A stretch of 64,000 nt of DNA from Cyanodermella asteris (GCA_900618795.1 UYJD01000001.1:1227882-1291881); one strand, 5' to 3'; positions 43,241-56,962 are shown, numbered from the stretch's first letter. The notes: generated by a model not told the origin, from the letters alone. Numbers and translations: made by a program.

Positions 43241-46200
43241 TAGACCATTTGAGGTACACCTGGATGTGGTTGTACTATATGGGGAGAGTTTCCTCTTCCC
43301 TCACCATCAACGGATTTATTACTGTGCTCGGAAACGGATATCAGGTTCACCAAAAAACGTCTGCAATATTGCTGCGGTGTCAGAATCCATCGCCAACGAC
43401 ATTGCATGTGCATGAGCATGGTTGGAAGCTTTGCTCAGTCTGGATGATGTTTCTGCATGGCGCGCCGTGGCTTGAGACATGCTAACGCACTTTTGGACTG
43501 CACGCAAGACTAGACGGCGCGGTTGTAACGCATTTTCAAAACGAGTCTTTATCGACGCAGGTGCGTGCTTTCATGCATTGAGGCCTTGCAATCGCCGGCC
43601 ATTGCTTCCTTGTTCTGGTACCAGCTCACTTCGCAACATTCGACCGAGCGAATCTTCCGGTCACCCAATCTCGAATGCGTTGCCACGAAATGTCTCACAT
43701 GTCGCTGCATACGAACCTTTTTGAGGAGCAGCTCATCTGCCTGAATACAAAGCCAGCAGATCCACTTCCACATTTAGCGGACCTCCGAGGTGAGGCACAT
43801 TACCTCACCAGCATTCAGCACAAGTTCTTGATAACCTAATGATTCGCATCAGAAGGCGAACCTGATCGGCAGTAACTGCATGAATATGCAGCTCGGCAAT
43901 ATTGGTCAATACAAGCGGAGATGACTTGGCGGCAAGGCACCATAACCGGAGATCATGCAAGGCAATTGGTGCAATGTGATACGTACGCGGAACCGGAGCC
44001 TTACGACGGATTCGAGGACAGGAGACAAAATCATCCCCAGAAGTGGCTAGTCGTGCTCACCTACCAGCCGCAAACAAGCAAGGCCTTGAGTACAGTGATA
44101 TGATACACATGTAAATTCATCAGCTGATTGCACGATCGCACACGAATATGTGCAGAGGAGAGACTGACATGCACTCCTATTGGTCCGTAGGCCCATATAG
44201 CCTACCGATAGTCGGTCACGAGCGGCCCAAGCTCGTACTGCGCAGTGCATTCTTCCGCGCCTCCTCTCCGGTTCGCGAACCGGCACATGGTGCAACTGCT
44301 CAGTAAGGCGAAGCCAAGGGCTGTTGTCTCGAATGAGGGCTTCGGCTTGCTGACAAAGAATGTATACCTCTTCTCTCTAAGGCCATGATGCTGTATCAGT
44401 TTGGACTGCGTATGTCCAAAATCTCATCAATGTAGACCAAAGATGAAGGCTGTCCAAACCCAACGCGAAGCTACCCACAAGAAGCCACAAGGAAATGCTA
44501 GTACGTTAGTCGACTCGCAAGATGCTCGAGATGCGCCACGAGCGGGAAAATGCTTCTGGAAGAACGCTAGAAGCTTGGCGTAGGCAAGGGACCCACATCA
44601 GGTGAGACTCGACTACCTCGAAGACTCGGGTGAGGGGTTTCTCGTGTAACTAGACCTGTCTCGCCATGGGTCTGGCGCCATGGATACTCTCAGACCAGCC
44701 GGCAAACCGCGGGTTAAATGCAAGAAAACGTTTCGATGAACTCGCAAGTGACGCGTCGATATTTTCGCGCTCTATGCAACGGGGTACAGTTGTGAACTTC
44801 TGGTGTTACGTGACCGAACGATGCTCTTGTCAATGTGTTCTCCACTTGACATGAGTGGAGACCGCTCAAGGCCAAATTTTGACCCGAGAAGATATCGCAG
44901 ATAGGTAGGCACAGAGGCACGGTGATTGGCAGTTATTGTATTGGTGCGATTGTATCAATCCACGAGCGTCGGTCTTGATCTCTGCAAAGCTCAGGCTTCG
45001 AACTGGGCAGGTCTCGCTGAAATGCAGCATTATTTGGTCGGAACGGGGCTGTGACTCGGTCTGGCAGCCGATCACGAAGACGACAGGTTTGCTCAGCAGG
45101 CTTGCGACTCGATCTCTGCATCGCGGAGCTGAGACTAGTATCCAATCCTTGCTGCAGTCGGATGTCGGCACAATGGCATCACGGGTAGGTAGCTACGATA
45201 CATAAACCATGTGCTTGCATCTCCTGACTGCTGCAGCCCGGAATCGGTAGGATCATTCATAGGTGAGAACCGTGAGTTAGGGCAGACAAGGCCACCAAAT
45301 TAGCAATCCTCGCCAGCCCTTCAAGTTGCCTCGATATGATGTGTAGCAAGGCACGTGTGGCTGGTGCCGAAGGATGCTTGAAGTGTGTACCCCAAGCTAG
45401 GGTGCTAGCTCTCATCTTCTCGGCTATCATTGTTCGTGATGACCTTTCGCATGAGCAACATCACTCAAATCGAGGGCCGGAAGTCAGCAACCCTAATCCA
45501 TAAAGTTTCCTGCCGCCTCGTGTTGCCATGTGGCTGGCATAAGTGGGAAGATCGAGTCCAGTGCCATGAGGCTTCAGCTATCACAGGGTCCGGATCGGGC
45601 GCGACGCCAAGCCTGCAACCAATCTAGAACAGAGTGTTCCTGTGCCGCATAACGCCCTCATCAAAATATTGTACGCCTTCAAAGAAGTTTGCGAGCAAAT
45701 GTGTCTACTATCCTACTTCAGCCTCGGCAAATAAGCCGGTAAGAAAACAGAAGGTGAGCACGCGCAGCTCCGCTAACATGGGAATCGATGGCATGACAAT
45801 AACGCAACATTGGCCACGTCAACCACGTTTTGAGAGCGTGACCTTTGCACTGGATGCAACAATGCAACATCAGCTTGTCAGCTACAGTTAGCAGGCCCGC
45901 GTTCTTCGGCCGTGTTGAACGTCGCATCGGTTAGCGCGCGACCTACAGTACGATGCGGGCGAGCACAGCGTATTCGTGAAGGCAATGAGCTAATTCCTGT
46001 TCGCAGCAGGCTTCGAGCTGAGCCATCTCAAGTCGTTCATATGCGGCTCGCGAATCTACAGCCTTAGCCGTAGGTCGTTGCACCCGTCGCAAACCTGACA
46101 CTCGAAGGCGAAACGGGTCCGCGCAGGATTTGGTTAAGCCGGCGAGGTACAGGGGTCGATAGATGAGACAGGACCGCTATGTCGCGCTCGGCGAACAAGG

Positions 46201-47718
46201 CGAATTTGCGAGGCGCTTTGATGGTTCGTTTGTTGGTACCGGGGTGGCTTCCAACCGGCCAGGCTTGGCCATCAGCGGCCACCAGCGAGAAGCCGGGAGG
46301 CCTGATAACGCTAGTTTGCATGGGGTAAGGTCGTAGACTTCTTAGAAGGCACAGAAGACTGGCCTGAGTGCGGAGGATCGGGGCCCTCTGCCCAATCATG
46401 GCGCGTAGTGGGCAGAACGATCTTTGGGGCAGGCGGTTTCTCGCCCGTTATCTTCCGCGCGCGACTGGTTGACTCGGTCAGGCAAGCTGTAAAGTTCGCG
46501 CACCGAACACGGATGGCTGAAGGGGCCGCAAATGAGGCCTCGGCCATCGGTCGAGGAACGACACTGAGCGACGCAGCGCAGAAGATGATGCCTGCGAATA
46601 GCACCGCAAGTTGTTAAGCCCATTAATGAACGTCTTGCGAGAAGCGTGGTGATCGCGTGCCCTGCGATATGGGGAATTCGGAGCTGAGTGGCTGCACAGG
46701 CGCTGTGCAATTTGGAGAAGATCGATGACACTGCCCGTTGTGGTAAGACGGCCATGCTGGAAGTGCACAGAGCCCCGGTTGATCCAGCCATTCGCCAGAC
46801 TCCGCTCGTCCCTATAACGGCATGCGCGAACAAGACGGGGCAGATAGTGCGTTACTTCATCCACTCACACGCGGGAAGCCACACGTCTCGAATCCCGCAT
46901 CTTCTGGTGCCGTGCCTGCTCACACGCCGCCGTCCGCCATGATCTGCTATTGGTACGCGGCGACGATACGGCCGTCGATGGCAGGTGAGGACTTGTTGTG
47001 AGACAGCCCCTGGAAGCAAAATGACAGGCTGTGCAGCAGGCGCCGTGATAGCAGATCGCGGGACGCGCATCTGGGGTCGTTCGCAGTCAAAGGCACCTTG
47101 ATAGGTGCACCAGTGTCGGTCGTCATCATCACGTTCATAAAGTCGGCGCAGTGGTGGCAGACGAACACGAGAGTTCTGTGCTGAAGCGTGGCGAATGGGC
47201 AGCGCTGGAGGAGGGTGGGAGTGGCGGAATAGCGTATGGTCTGGCTCGAGCTATCAGTGGGAAAGCTTCCGAGCTAGAGCAAGCTAGTGTGATCGCAGCT
47301 TCAGCCGGCCTGGGCTGGGCCCCTGCGCACCTTCCTCCTGCTCACGCTATCCGAGTCGGAATCGCGCCTACTTTCCCTACCTCGTAGGGTCGTTCCTTCC
47401 CTGCCAGCAGCAGGCGTGCCGCGTTGTCTGGCTTCCCGCCTGCCTTCATTACTTACTTATTGTACGCCTCCCTCCCGCCCTTGACTTGTTTGGTCCCTTC
47501 TTGCCATCTGTCTCATCACCTGTGCCCTGTCTCCTTCAGGCCTGCTCCTGGACTCACACATCAGACCCACGTCTGTGTCCAGTGACCAAAGGGCAACCCT
47601 TGTTGCTCTTGCCAAGGGCATTTAAGTCTTCCACTGTACTCGAGCAGCTACTTTCTTTTCTCGGCGGACTTTTGGCCTTGGCTTTACAACTTGCCTTCAT
47701 CTCCCGACACCAGACATC
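43241..47718. other. 4.5-kb gene-poor region
   Basis: Only short, mutually overlapping ORFs lie on both strands, without recognised domains. Around 46300-46860 several minus-strand frames are open for 100-145 codons, but none has a start with coherent features. A perfect 16-bp palindrome lies at 44268-44283. The last 350 bp before 47719 are C/T-rich and are probably the promoter and leader of the permease. Confidence 0.5.
44268..44283. repeat. Perfect 16-bp palindrome
   Basis: CCGGTTCGCGAACCGG is its own reverse complement and contains inverted CGG/CCG triplets like those bound by Zn2Cys6 dimers. No function can be shown. Confidence 0.6.
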
Positions 47719-49467
47719 ATGTCTGACCTCGAGAAGAACCACTTCGAGGGCCACGAGGCCGCCGTCTCCGGTGACCGCACCCCCTCTTTCAGCACCCCCG
47801 GCCATGTCGACTCCAAGGAGATTCAGGCTGCCGAGGCCACCGACATCTTCGGTGATGCCGCCATGGCCGAGGACTACGGGTACGTTAACAGAGGTCTGAA
47901 GTCGCGCCACGTGCAGTTCATTGCACTGGGCGGTGCTATCGGTACAGGTCTCTTCGTTGGTATCGGAAAGGCCCTTACTCAGGCCGGTCCTCTATCGCTT
48001 CTCCTCGGTTACACTCTCACTGGTATCGCGGTATGGGGCATGATGCAGTGCCTCGGTGAGATGTCGACTTGGCTCCCTCTCCCCGGTGCTATTCCTCAAT
48101 TCTGCGCTCGCTACGTCGACGGTGCTATGGGTTTTGCGGTGGGCTGGAACAACTGGTACAACGCTGCCATCACTCAGTGTGTCGAAATTTCTGCGGCTTC
48201 CGTCGTCATCCAGTACTGGCCGGGCGCTGACGGGATCAACGTCTCCGCCTGGATTTCCATTCTGGTCGTCCTCATCATCCTGCTCAATATTTTCGCCGTC
48301 AGCATCTACGGTGAGGCCGAATTCATCTTCTCCTCGATAAAGGTCCTCACCATTCTCGGCTTGCTCTTCATGTCACTTATCCTCATCTGCGGTGGTGGCC
48401 CAACCAAGCACGCCTACGGTTTCTACACCTGGCAAAACCCTGGCGCAATGAACTCGTACTATGTCGACCCTGGCAACACGGGCCGATTCCTCGGTTTGTT
48501 CTCCACCTTGGTCAACGCCGCCTTCTCATACTCCGGTGTCGAGACCGTCGCTGTCGCTGCTGGTGAGGCCGAGAACCCGCGCAAGAACATCCCCAAGGCT
48601 GTTCGCCGTGTCTTCTGGCGTATCCTCTTCTTCTACGTCCTGGGCTCGCTCGCCATCGGTTGCCTCGTTCCTTACAATGACGACACTCTTCTGTCTGCTC
48701 AGAGCGCCGATGCGCCCGGTGCTGCCCAGTCTCCGTGGGTCAGGGCTATCGCCATCTCCCAGATCCCAGTCCTGCCCTCGATTGTGAACGCCGTCATTCT
48801 TACATCCGCCTCCTCGGCTGCCAACGCCTGGTTGTACGTCGGCTCTCGTTACCTCTACGCCCTTGCCCAGAACGGCCAAGCTCCTCGCTTCCTCCTGAAG
48901 TGTACGAGGAACGGTGTCCCTTACTGGACTGTTCTTATCACCTGGGTTTTCTGCGGTCTGACCTACCTTTCGGCTGGAAGCGGTGCCGCAGTTGTATTCC
49001 AGTGGTTCCAGAGCTTGACAACAATTGCCTCCCTCTTCACCTGGGCGAGCATTTGCGTTGCTTACATTCGTTTCCACGCGGCCCTTAAGGCTCAGGGCGT
49101 CGACCGCAACACCTTGGTCTTCAAGTCCCCGTTTCAGCCATACACGGCGTGGTTCTCCCTGGTCTATTTCTCCATCATCATCCTCTTCAACGGTTTCTAC
49201 TCCTTCGGTGAACCCACTGACATGGATGCTGACGGACACGTCCTCGGCCGCGAGTTTGCCTACCAAGATTTCATCACTGCTTACATTGGCATTCCCATCT
49301 ACTTTGGCTTGTACCTCATCTGGAGAGTCATCAAGCGCACTCGCTTCATCCCGGCCGAGGAGATTGACCTCTACACCGGCAAGGCTGCTCTCGATGCGAT
49401 GGACAGCTACTGGCCTGAGCAGGTGCCTCGCAACTTCTTGGAGAGGGTGTGGTTCTGGCTCTGCTAG
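47719..49467 (+). CDS. Yeast-type amino-acid permease (YAT/APC family)
   Basis: Single exon of 582 residues. The hydrophilic N-terminus ends in LKSRHVQFIALGGAIGTGLFVGIGKAL, the diagnostic first membrane segment of the fungal amino-acid permease family. Further family features are GEMSTWLPLPGAIPQFCARYVDGAMGFAVGWNNWYN, the SGVETVAVAAGEAENPRKNIPKAV region after helix 6, and SSAANAWLYVGSRYLYALAQNGQAP. About 12 membrane segments are visible. The end DSYWPEQVPRNFLERVWFWLC has the aromatic tail seen in many permeases. It is a plasma-membrane proton symporter. The sequence leans towards the dicarboxylic-acid/proline side of the family, but the substrate is not established. Codons are strongly C-ending, which suggests high expression. 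It has no close neighbours. Confidence 0.93.
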   Translation: MSDLEKNHFEGHEAAVSGDRTPSFSTPGHVDSKEIQAAEATDIFGDAAMAEDYGYVNRGLKSRHVQFIALGGAIGTGLFVGIGKALTQAGPLSLLLGYTLTGIAVWGMMQCLGEMSTWLPLPGAIPQFCARYVDGAMGFAVGWNNWYNAAITQCVEISAASVVIQYWPGADGINVSAWISILVVLIILLNIFAVSIYGEAEFIFSSIKVLTILGLLFMSLILICGGGPTKHAYGFYTWQNPGAMNSYYVDPGNTGRFLGLFSTLVNAAFSYSGVETVAVAAGEAENPRKNIPKAVRRVFWRILFFYVLGSLAIGCLVPYNDDTLLSAQSADAPGAAQSPWVRAIAISQIPVLPSIVNAVILTSASSAANAWLYVGSRYLYALAQNGQAPRFLLKCTRNGVPYWTVLITWVFCGLTYLSAGSGAAVVFQWFQSLTTIASLFTWASICVAYIRFHAALKAQGVDRNTLVFKSPFQPYTAWFSLVYFSIIILFNGFYSFGEPTDMDADGHVLGREFAYQDFITAYIGIPIYFGLYLIWRVIKRTRFIPAEEIDLYTGKAALDAMDSYWPEQVPRNFLERVWFWLC

Positions 49468-51588
49468 ATGTAATGCAATGGGTTGGAGAAGGAAATGACA
49501 TGCATTTGATGTCGGCAGTTGGAATAGACCTTGCAATAAGATCTAGGATATTGCCTACAAGGCGTTTAAAGATGATGGGCGCAACGCGCTTTAGATACCA
49601 CTTTGTTTTTATCCCTTGGAACGATCAAACAACATATCTCACTCGGACATTCTATCATACTGCCCCGTAAATTGTGGCTATCGTCTGAAACTTATAGCAA
49701 TACCGTTAGTAGCACAAAGGACAGGGTGTGTCAGCCCGCTTCAGCTGAAGGTTCTCGAGAACGCCCGCCACACCGAAGCCAGCACATGCTTTCCGCTTCG
49801 GGTCCATCGACTCGACATCCGGAGAACCTACCCGCCAACCACCACACCCGCACTACCAGGTCAAGCTGCGAGAGTCTCAGCTCGAGCTTCTCCAACAAAA
49901 AGCCTCCGGGAATTCGGCCCACAGCAGGCATACGCTTGGCGTGACAGCTCGAAGCTCGCGCGAGATGAACTCTTAACGAGCGTGATTTACAGATGAATGC
50001 GTCCGCACATATTTTTGAGAGGCCATACCTAGCTCGCAGCGTCAGGTTTGCAGCAGCGATGTGCCATTCGAACGCATTTGAATGATTCGCATGGTTTCCG
50101 ACGCTGCTATTCGCCAAACAACTCTGCTCCAGGCCTATGTATGCACGTGGTTAGCTCGGCAAGAACGGAACGGTATGCTTGAGGGTAATTTAGCCTAAAC
50201 ATGGTCTCAGCGACGAAGCTCACGACAAGCAAGACCAGGACACCGTTGCAGTTGCCTGTATCTGACGCATGGTCTGGTCGGTTGTCTCTCTGCGTTGGCT
50301 TGATGGCTTGTGCTGCGATGATGTCGGCGGAGATCGCTCCTGATAAGAGCTGAGACATCCGAATGTGCAGACAGACGATCAACGCAAGGAGGTTGTGCTC
50401 TTGGGTGTTTTGTACGACTGAATCTCTACAACAGCTCGATTCAACATGCATAGATCCTTTTTGAGTACATGAGATGGGAGCTGTGACGATACCTCAGGCC
50501 CGGCGTTCAGAATAAGAGCCCAGCTGTCATCCGGGTGAAGGCGGAACTGCACGAGGATGAGGCGGGTTGATAGAAGCCGCTGCGGTAACGCTCGATCGCC
50601 TGCTAGTTCAGAAACCCTCGTTTATGCTCCCTGCATGCTCATTATTGGTGGGTCTCAGTTATCCCTCACACGATAAGTATGACGGTATGTGCATGTTTAG
50701 CCCCCTTGAGCCAAACGTGCCGGACGCGATGATCTTGGCAGGCATGTATGATTGCGGCAAGCAGACTCTCTAAAGCACGTCGAGATCGAGAGGCTCGAAC
50801 AGTAGAACATAATGATAGGGTTGAGTGTACGTGTGGCCATGGGGCAGTGGATATGGGGCGTGGACGTTTCATTTTGTGAACGAAATTCAAACCTAGAGGT
50901 TGCTAGCAAATGTTTGTGCTCGATGGAGCAAACCTCGTATCATATATCAATTGCCTAATTACAATCCACACGATCTGTTGACGGAGTCATCACCAATGCG
51001 CGCACATAATCAAGACCAGGCAAAAATGAAGGATAGAGTACACTACACAGCAACAAATTCAAGCGAGATGGAACAGTTTCAGACCCCAGACCCCTTGGTC
51101 GAGGTGTTTTGCTTCTCCTTGTTTGCTCGTGCTGGCCGGAGTCGCACTCCGCCGTCCGCAACGCCCGTGGTTGCCATGAGAAACGGTTGCCGGCCAATTG
51201 AGGAAAGCGCCCAGGAGCATCGAGCTACTCACAACACTCTGCTGTACCTCAAAACCTCCATCTTGTTGTTGCTTCGTTCATACATCACTCCTCCATACTC
51301 CAGGTCACTGCGCAGTACCCCTTCACAGTGCCATCTATCGCTCCTCCAGCGCTCCGGGTCAAGCGCGGTTCTGCATACTCTTACTCTTTGTTGACTTTGC
51401 ACGGTATCTGATAAACATCGCCGCCGCCGACCCCCAAGTACCTGCGTTGGAGCGTTTCCGCGACAAAGCGCAGACCCTCTGATCTTCCAGACAGCCATCA
51501 ACATCTGTCCGGCCGGTCTATTCCTTATTCATCCAGGGCTTAGCGACGGTCGTCGTTCAAGTACCTGCAGGCCTATTGGGGAGACGAA
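49468..51588. other. Intergenic region between permease and CDC14
   Basis: About 2.1 kb, with no supportable gene, tRNA or repeat seen. The final 400 bp are probably the CDC14 promoter and leader. Confidence 0.5.
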
Positions 51589-53654
51589 ATGCCTCAGAGA
51601 ACGGGAGCTAGCTATGGACAGGTGATAGAGTACATCCAAGGTCAGTTCAATAACGATGCATTGCACCTCATCGATCCTTGCGAATACGAGGGACAACATA
51701 TTGGCGCGTGCTAACTCGTACGACAGACCGTCTGTATCTAGCCGCGTACACTCATGCGCCCCAAGCCTCAACACCATGGCCATATGGGTCCGCAGAATCC
51801 TCATCTCGATCCCCGAACAAACGCACTAAATCCTCAACAAAGCTAAGATCACCGGTTTACTTCTCAATCGACGACACACTCCTATACAATCGCTTTCACG
51901 CCGATTTTGGGCCACTAAACATCGCTCATCTCTACCGCTTCGCCGTTCAGCTCCATGAGATTCTTGGCGCGCAAGACAACGTTGATCGACCGGTCGTTTT
52001 CTGGAGCCATGCCGATCCTCGCACACGAGCCAATGCCGCTTGTTTGCTGGCTTGCTACATGGTTCTGATTCAGAGCTGGCCTCCGCACCTGGCAATGGCA
52101 CCCATCAGCCAAGCCGATCCGCCTTTCCAGCCATTCCGCGATGCTGGCTATAGCCAAGCCGATTATGGCCTGACGATACAGGACGTGGTGTATGGCGTGT
52201 GGAAGGCCAAAGAAGAGGGCCTCTGCGCTCTGAAGGACTTCAGCTTGGAAGAATATGAAAGGTTCGAGCGCGTGGACCAGGGCGACTTCAACTGGATCAC
52301 TCCAGACTTTGTTGCCTTCGCATCACCACAGTCCAAGACGATTCTTCCTGTTCCACACCACAGCCCTGAGTTCGCAAACGTTCCGAAAAGCATCCCTGCG
52401 GTTCAGAACTCCCCCGAACTGTCTGAGCCGTTCAAGAACGTGCTTGAGCATTTTGTCGAGCGCAATGTAGGCCTCGTTGTTCGGCTTAACTCTGAGCTTT
52501 ACTGCCCAACCTATTTCACTGCGCTGGGCGTTAATCACCTCGACATGATCTTCGATGACGGGACTTGTCCGCCGCTAAAAGTTGTGAGACGATTCATCAA
52601 CCTTTCGCATGAGATGATCACCAAGCAAAAGCGCGGTATTGCTGTCCACTGCAAGGCTGGTCTGGGTCGAACGGGATGCCTCATTGGTGCATACATGATA
52701 TATCGCTATGGATTCACTGCGAACGATCTGATCGCATACATGCGATTTATGCGTCCGGGGATGGTCGTCGGACCTCAGCAGCACTGGCTGCATATCAACC
52801 AGGGAACCTTTCGACAATGGTGGTGGGAGGACAAATACAGATCGGAGCTTGTTCTGGCACCCACGCCGACAACCCCTATCAAGTCACCATCCCCACGGCA
52901 CGTGCAAGCTGGGCCAAAAATCATGGCGCAGGCTGCGACACCGCCAAATGGCTCAAACAAAAGGAGCGCATTGGAAGAGATTGACTATAACGAGAGCCGC
53001 ACTGCCTCTCCTGCAAAGTCTGTAATGGACGATAACCTACCTGCTCCTACTCCCGGCCAGCCGAGAAAGACATCGCGAGTGGGCACCTCACGATCCGGCC
53101 AGCGTGCTCATTCGACGTCTGGTGCGCTGTTCGACATTGCCACCGACTCCGACGTCCCTCCCGTACCAGAGCTTCCCGATAGAGATATTGTCGAGATTCA
53201 TACTCACCGTCGGTCAGCGCCGGGCAACCCGGAGGCGGGGAGCGATCTACCAGATGGCTCAGAGGAGGAATGGGCGATGCGCCGCCTGAGCAAGCGACGA
53301 AGCCCCAACAGCAAGAGCCCAGCCGGTCTCAGCAACAAGCCACGCGCCATCAGCTACACTACCACAACCACCACCAAGACCTACAGTGTCATTGAGGACA
53401 GCAACGAAGCCATGAGCGACGTTGAGAACTGGAATGCTCCTCGACAAGCAAGCCCTCTCGGCAAGGACATCAAGTCCGGCAAGGGCGGCGGTGGCAGCGG
53501 CAGCATTGGCGTCGGCAAGGTTAGAGCTTCGGGCAGCCCCGTAAGACGAGGCCCTGACAGTCGGGGAGAGGGTAAGGTGACCCACGGCGTACGCAAGACC
53601 AGTGGTCGCATTGGCAGCCTGAACGCTTCGAAAACGCGCCGTGAGGCCGTCTGA
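51589..53654 (+). CDS. CDC14: CDC14-type dual-specificity protein phosphatase
   Basis: Two exons, 51589-51640 and 51727-53654, give 659 residues. The 86-bp phase-1 intron (GTCAGT...ACGACAG, CTAAC branch site) joins GQVIEYIQ to DRLYLAAYTHAP, the conserved Cdc14 N-terminus. The first, non-catalytic DSP-like domain follows (VYFSIDDTLLYNRFHADFGPLN, NAACLLACYMVL). The linker YERFERVDQGDFNWITPDFVAFASPQ is a Cdc14 signature. The second domain carries the active-site loop HCKAGLGRTG with nucleophile C326, and its general acid should be the Asp in FDDGTCPP. The C-terminal ~260 residues are Ser/Pro/Lys-rich and disordered, probably for localisation. Cdc14 reverses Cdk phosphorylation at mitotic exit and is linked to septation and conidiation in filamentous fungi. 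Confidence 0.97.
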
Positions 53655-56600
53655 GAAGGACCGGGGACGAAGCACACTTGATGTCTGCGCAACTTTGAGC
53701 ACGATCTATCTTGAGCGTTGGGCACAAGCGAGGAGCATACGTGTACAAGCATTGTCTGAACTTCGGAGGCGCGTGTAAAAAAGATGGAGTTTCTGCTGCT
53801 TTGGACATGATGATCAACGCATACTTGATTTGCTTGGAGTTGGGGAGTGAGCTCGGGGAAACGGCGTGAATGGAGTGCTTGATGCTTTTATGATGAGATG
53901 ATGATGCCAGGACGCGCATGCTGATCGGATCACATTTTGCTGCTGCTGCGTGCTTTGGCAGTCACGGTCTTTGCTGCTTTTCATGCATGAGCGTGGTCGG
54001 CACCGAACGGGCTTCAGTGCCCTCAACGGACAGGTGTGTTTAGCTTTCTGGTACATGATTGAATGCATTCTTTAAAGTTCAATATGGCTTCGGACAAAAA
54101 CAATAGTAGGAGCACGAAAATTCCATCGCAAGAGCGTATTGTTCTCGAGCCGGTATGCGTGTCAGCTGTCAGCGGGCGTTCTTGGTAGCTCGGTGTTGGA
54201 ATGTCTTTGAGCTGGAAATATAAGAAGACGCGCAGTCCTGGTCAGTCAATGACGGGGAGCACAAAGTTTGAAGATTGCAAATCAGCCCGTGCAACAAGGA
54301 TCATAGCAACATGTGGATCAGTGTACCGACCGAAGCTGTAGCGCGGCACTGATTCATCTGCCGACGTGGCGATATCCGAGATTGCACGTGAGAGGTGAGG
54401 AGATGGTGTGAACTGTGAGGTCGTCGCCATCGGGATCAAGACCACTGCTAAGCCGTAGAATACCACGGCGTACATCTGAGAATCATCCGAGATTCATGTA
54501 GATAGGTCAACATGCGTGCTGGCGCGCCTGTATACACATACTTGTACTCAGGCTGATCGCTGTGCTGCAAAGAACCACGGACCAGCAGTAAGACTCGACA
54601 CAGCAGTGCTCCGGTGCCTGAAACCAAGAGGTCATCTCCCAGTGCGAATTGTCGATGCGGTGTACCACCGGCTGTGACAGAGATTGGAGGGCAGCTGTAA
54701 GCTCGATCTCGCCAGCATCGGTTCGAGCTTGACTCTTGCTGAGCAGAATTTGACGCATGTCTTCGCCCAAAACTTCGGGCCATCGAATGACTTGTCCTAG
54801 TCACAAGGGTCGCGGCAAAGCTCTCCGGCCGCCTGCATTCTCGAAGGGTCATGACTTGGGAGGGATGCCATCATTTAAGACATGCTTGATGCAGGGTACA
54901 GGTTGACGCCCGGGATGACGAGACTTCGGGATGGCCACGTCTTGGACTGTCTCACGTCCTCACGATCACTAAACAGGCGCGACAGGCTCAAAGCTTGGGG
55001 TTGCCAGGCCAATTCTCAGCAATGGACCAGCTTCGACGCCTGACAAATCTGTATCCGAATCAGTTGCAAGCCTGCAAGGTTGATCCTCAAGGTATTGGTG
55101 CATATGTGTAGGTTCAGAGCGGGCGTGCAGCGCCAAGGATCGACCGATGACATTTGAATGTTTTAATCTCCGCTGGCAAGATTGATCAGTATCTTGGTTC
55201 AACCTGATCCCACATTCGACAGCTACCATGGCTTCAAGCGGCAGGCTATCTGTAGCGAAAGAGTTCACGCAGCTTGCAACGGATTGGACAGTCTTAGAAA
55301 CACGCATGAAGAGGCTAGGACGCGTGGTTCTGCGTTGACGCAGACTTGCAGGTGCGATAAGTAGGTACTGTACCATCGCGGGAGGGAGCACATGGAGCCA
55401 TTTCGTACCTGTCGAATCTAGCTATGAGAGGTCAAAGTAGAGGCCATTCGATGAGAGTATGAAAGTTTTCAGGACGGGAAGGCAAATCGCGCGTGTAGGC
55501 ACCGGACTCGTTCCAAGATGACGATCTCGACGGACCGAGATTCGCTTACGACGCTCCGGACGATTGTGAGGGCACTAGTGGCAGACAAGCAACGGTCAGA
55601 GATGATGCGGCCAAGAAGCTCGGCCCCTGGGGAGGCAGCAGAGTTGCGGATTTGCGGTTTAAAAAAAGGCGACACTGCGGCGAGGCGCAGCGCATAAGGA
55701 AAGGGTATTTGGGAGATGCGACGTGATCTCTAAAGCGGCCGGACAGAGGCGTCTAGTGGATAGCAGGTGAGGCGATTGCGACCGAGGAGGAAGCAGATTG
55801 TCCAGCCTGGGCTTGAGGGTTGCTGCGTTGGGCGTGTTGGCGTGTTGGCGTAAGGTGGCTGAAGAAGTTCAGGGAGCAACAGGAGCTGGATCGACGTCGC
55901 TAGTGCTGGACCAGGCACGGCGTCGATGGCAGCAAAAGAGGGGGAGCATCAGCCACCAGGCCAGCTCCTGAAGAGGGCTGGAAGAGGACTGGCGCGAAGC
56001 AGAGTGGTGGAGACGAGTTGGCGATAGCGTTGCTACTCAGGGCGCTTGAGCAGTGGTGCTGACTAAGAGGTTAACGATGCGCAGAGAGCGAGAGCAAGAA
56101 TAGAAGCAGGCCTCAACGACGGCGATTCTTGTAGCTTGAAGCAGTACGTACAGGCGTGCTGGGTGGTGTCGCTGTGCGGTGCAACAGAGTCGAGTAGTGA
56201 AGGAAGAGCAATTGATCAAATTGTGTGTGACGGCCCAGCTAATCTCTCACGCTCCGGCAGGCAGACGCTGACTGGCTCAACTCGCAAGCAGCAACTTGCC
56301 GCCTGCGCTTTTCTGCTTTCCCGCCTGCGCTTTCTCTCTCTCGCTCGCTCGCTCGCTCCTGCTTGCGTTGCCGGACGACGGCGACCACGACGGCTTCCAC
56401 TCTGCTCGACGTCCGCCATTTGCCTCCCTCTCCCTCTCCATCCATCCCCAGACCCCCTCCCTCTCCATCTTCGGGTCTCATCCTGTCGTCGGGGTTGTTG
56501 TCGCCGTCGACCTCACGACTCTTCTGAGCATCTTTCTTTTGATGCTGCCACTCCTTTGACCCCTGCAAATTACGACTCCATTTGCCTCGTTGATTGATCG

Positions 56601-56962
56601 ATGCTCTGATTTCTAGCGCCCCATTCTCTGCTTCGTACGTCCATTCATCCAATGCCCTTGTCAACCTTCGCTGACCTTCTTCGCAGACTATATTCGCCTT
56701 CGTCTATACCCTCCGTCCATATTTTGACCGCCCTTGTAGCAGTCTCAGCTGCGATAGTAGTTTTGAAACCCTTCACGCTTCACACCCCGGCCTTGTCGCG
56801 CTTCACCCACTTTAGGCCTTATTTCGTCTGCGACGCGCCTGTATTGCGATTCGTCTACTCGCATTTGAAGCGCTTGCCGGTTCGGAATACTGGTCCTCAT
56901 GATCTGCCAACCTTGACAAAGTTTCTACCTTCGATCGCGCCTATACACCTTCCGACATTGCC
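53655..56962. other. 3.3-kb gene-poor region
   Basis: No supportable gene. A short CTCG repeat lies at 56341-56359 in a C/T-rich leader. An ORF from 56652 runs into the next gene in another frame (see findings). Confidence 0.5.
56341..56359. repeat. Short (TCGC)n tandem repeat
   Basis: About four to five copies of a tetranucleotide in the pyrimidine-rich leader of the gene beginning at 56963. Confidence 0.8.

Noticed and set aside
46311-46604. Minus-strand frame with a hydrophobic start that could be a second exon of a small secreted protein
   Set aside because: There is no ATG in frame; a first exon could not be found with consistent splice phase, and no family is recognised.
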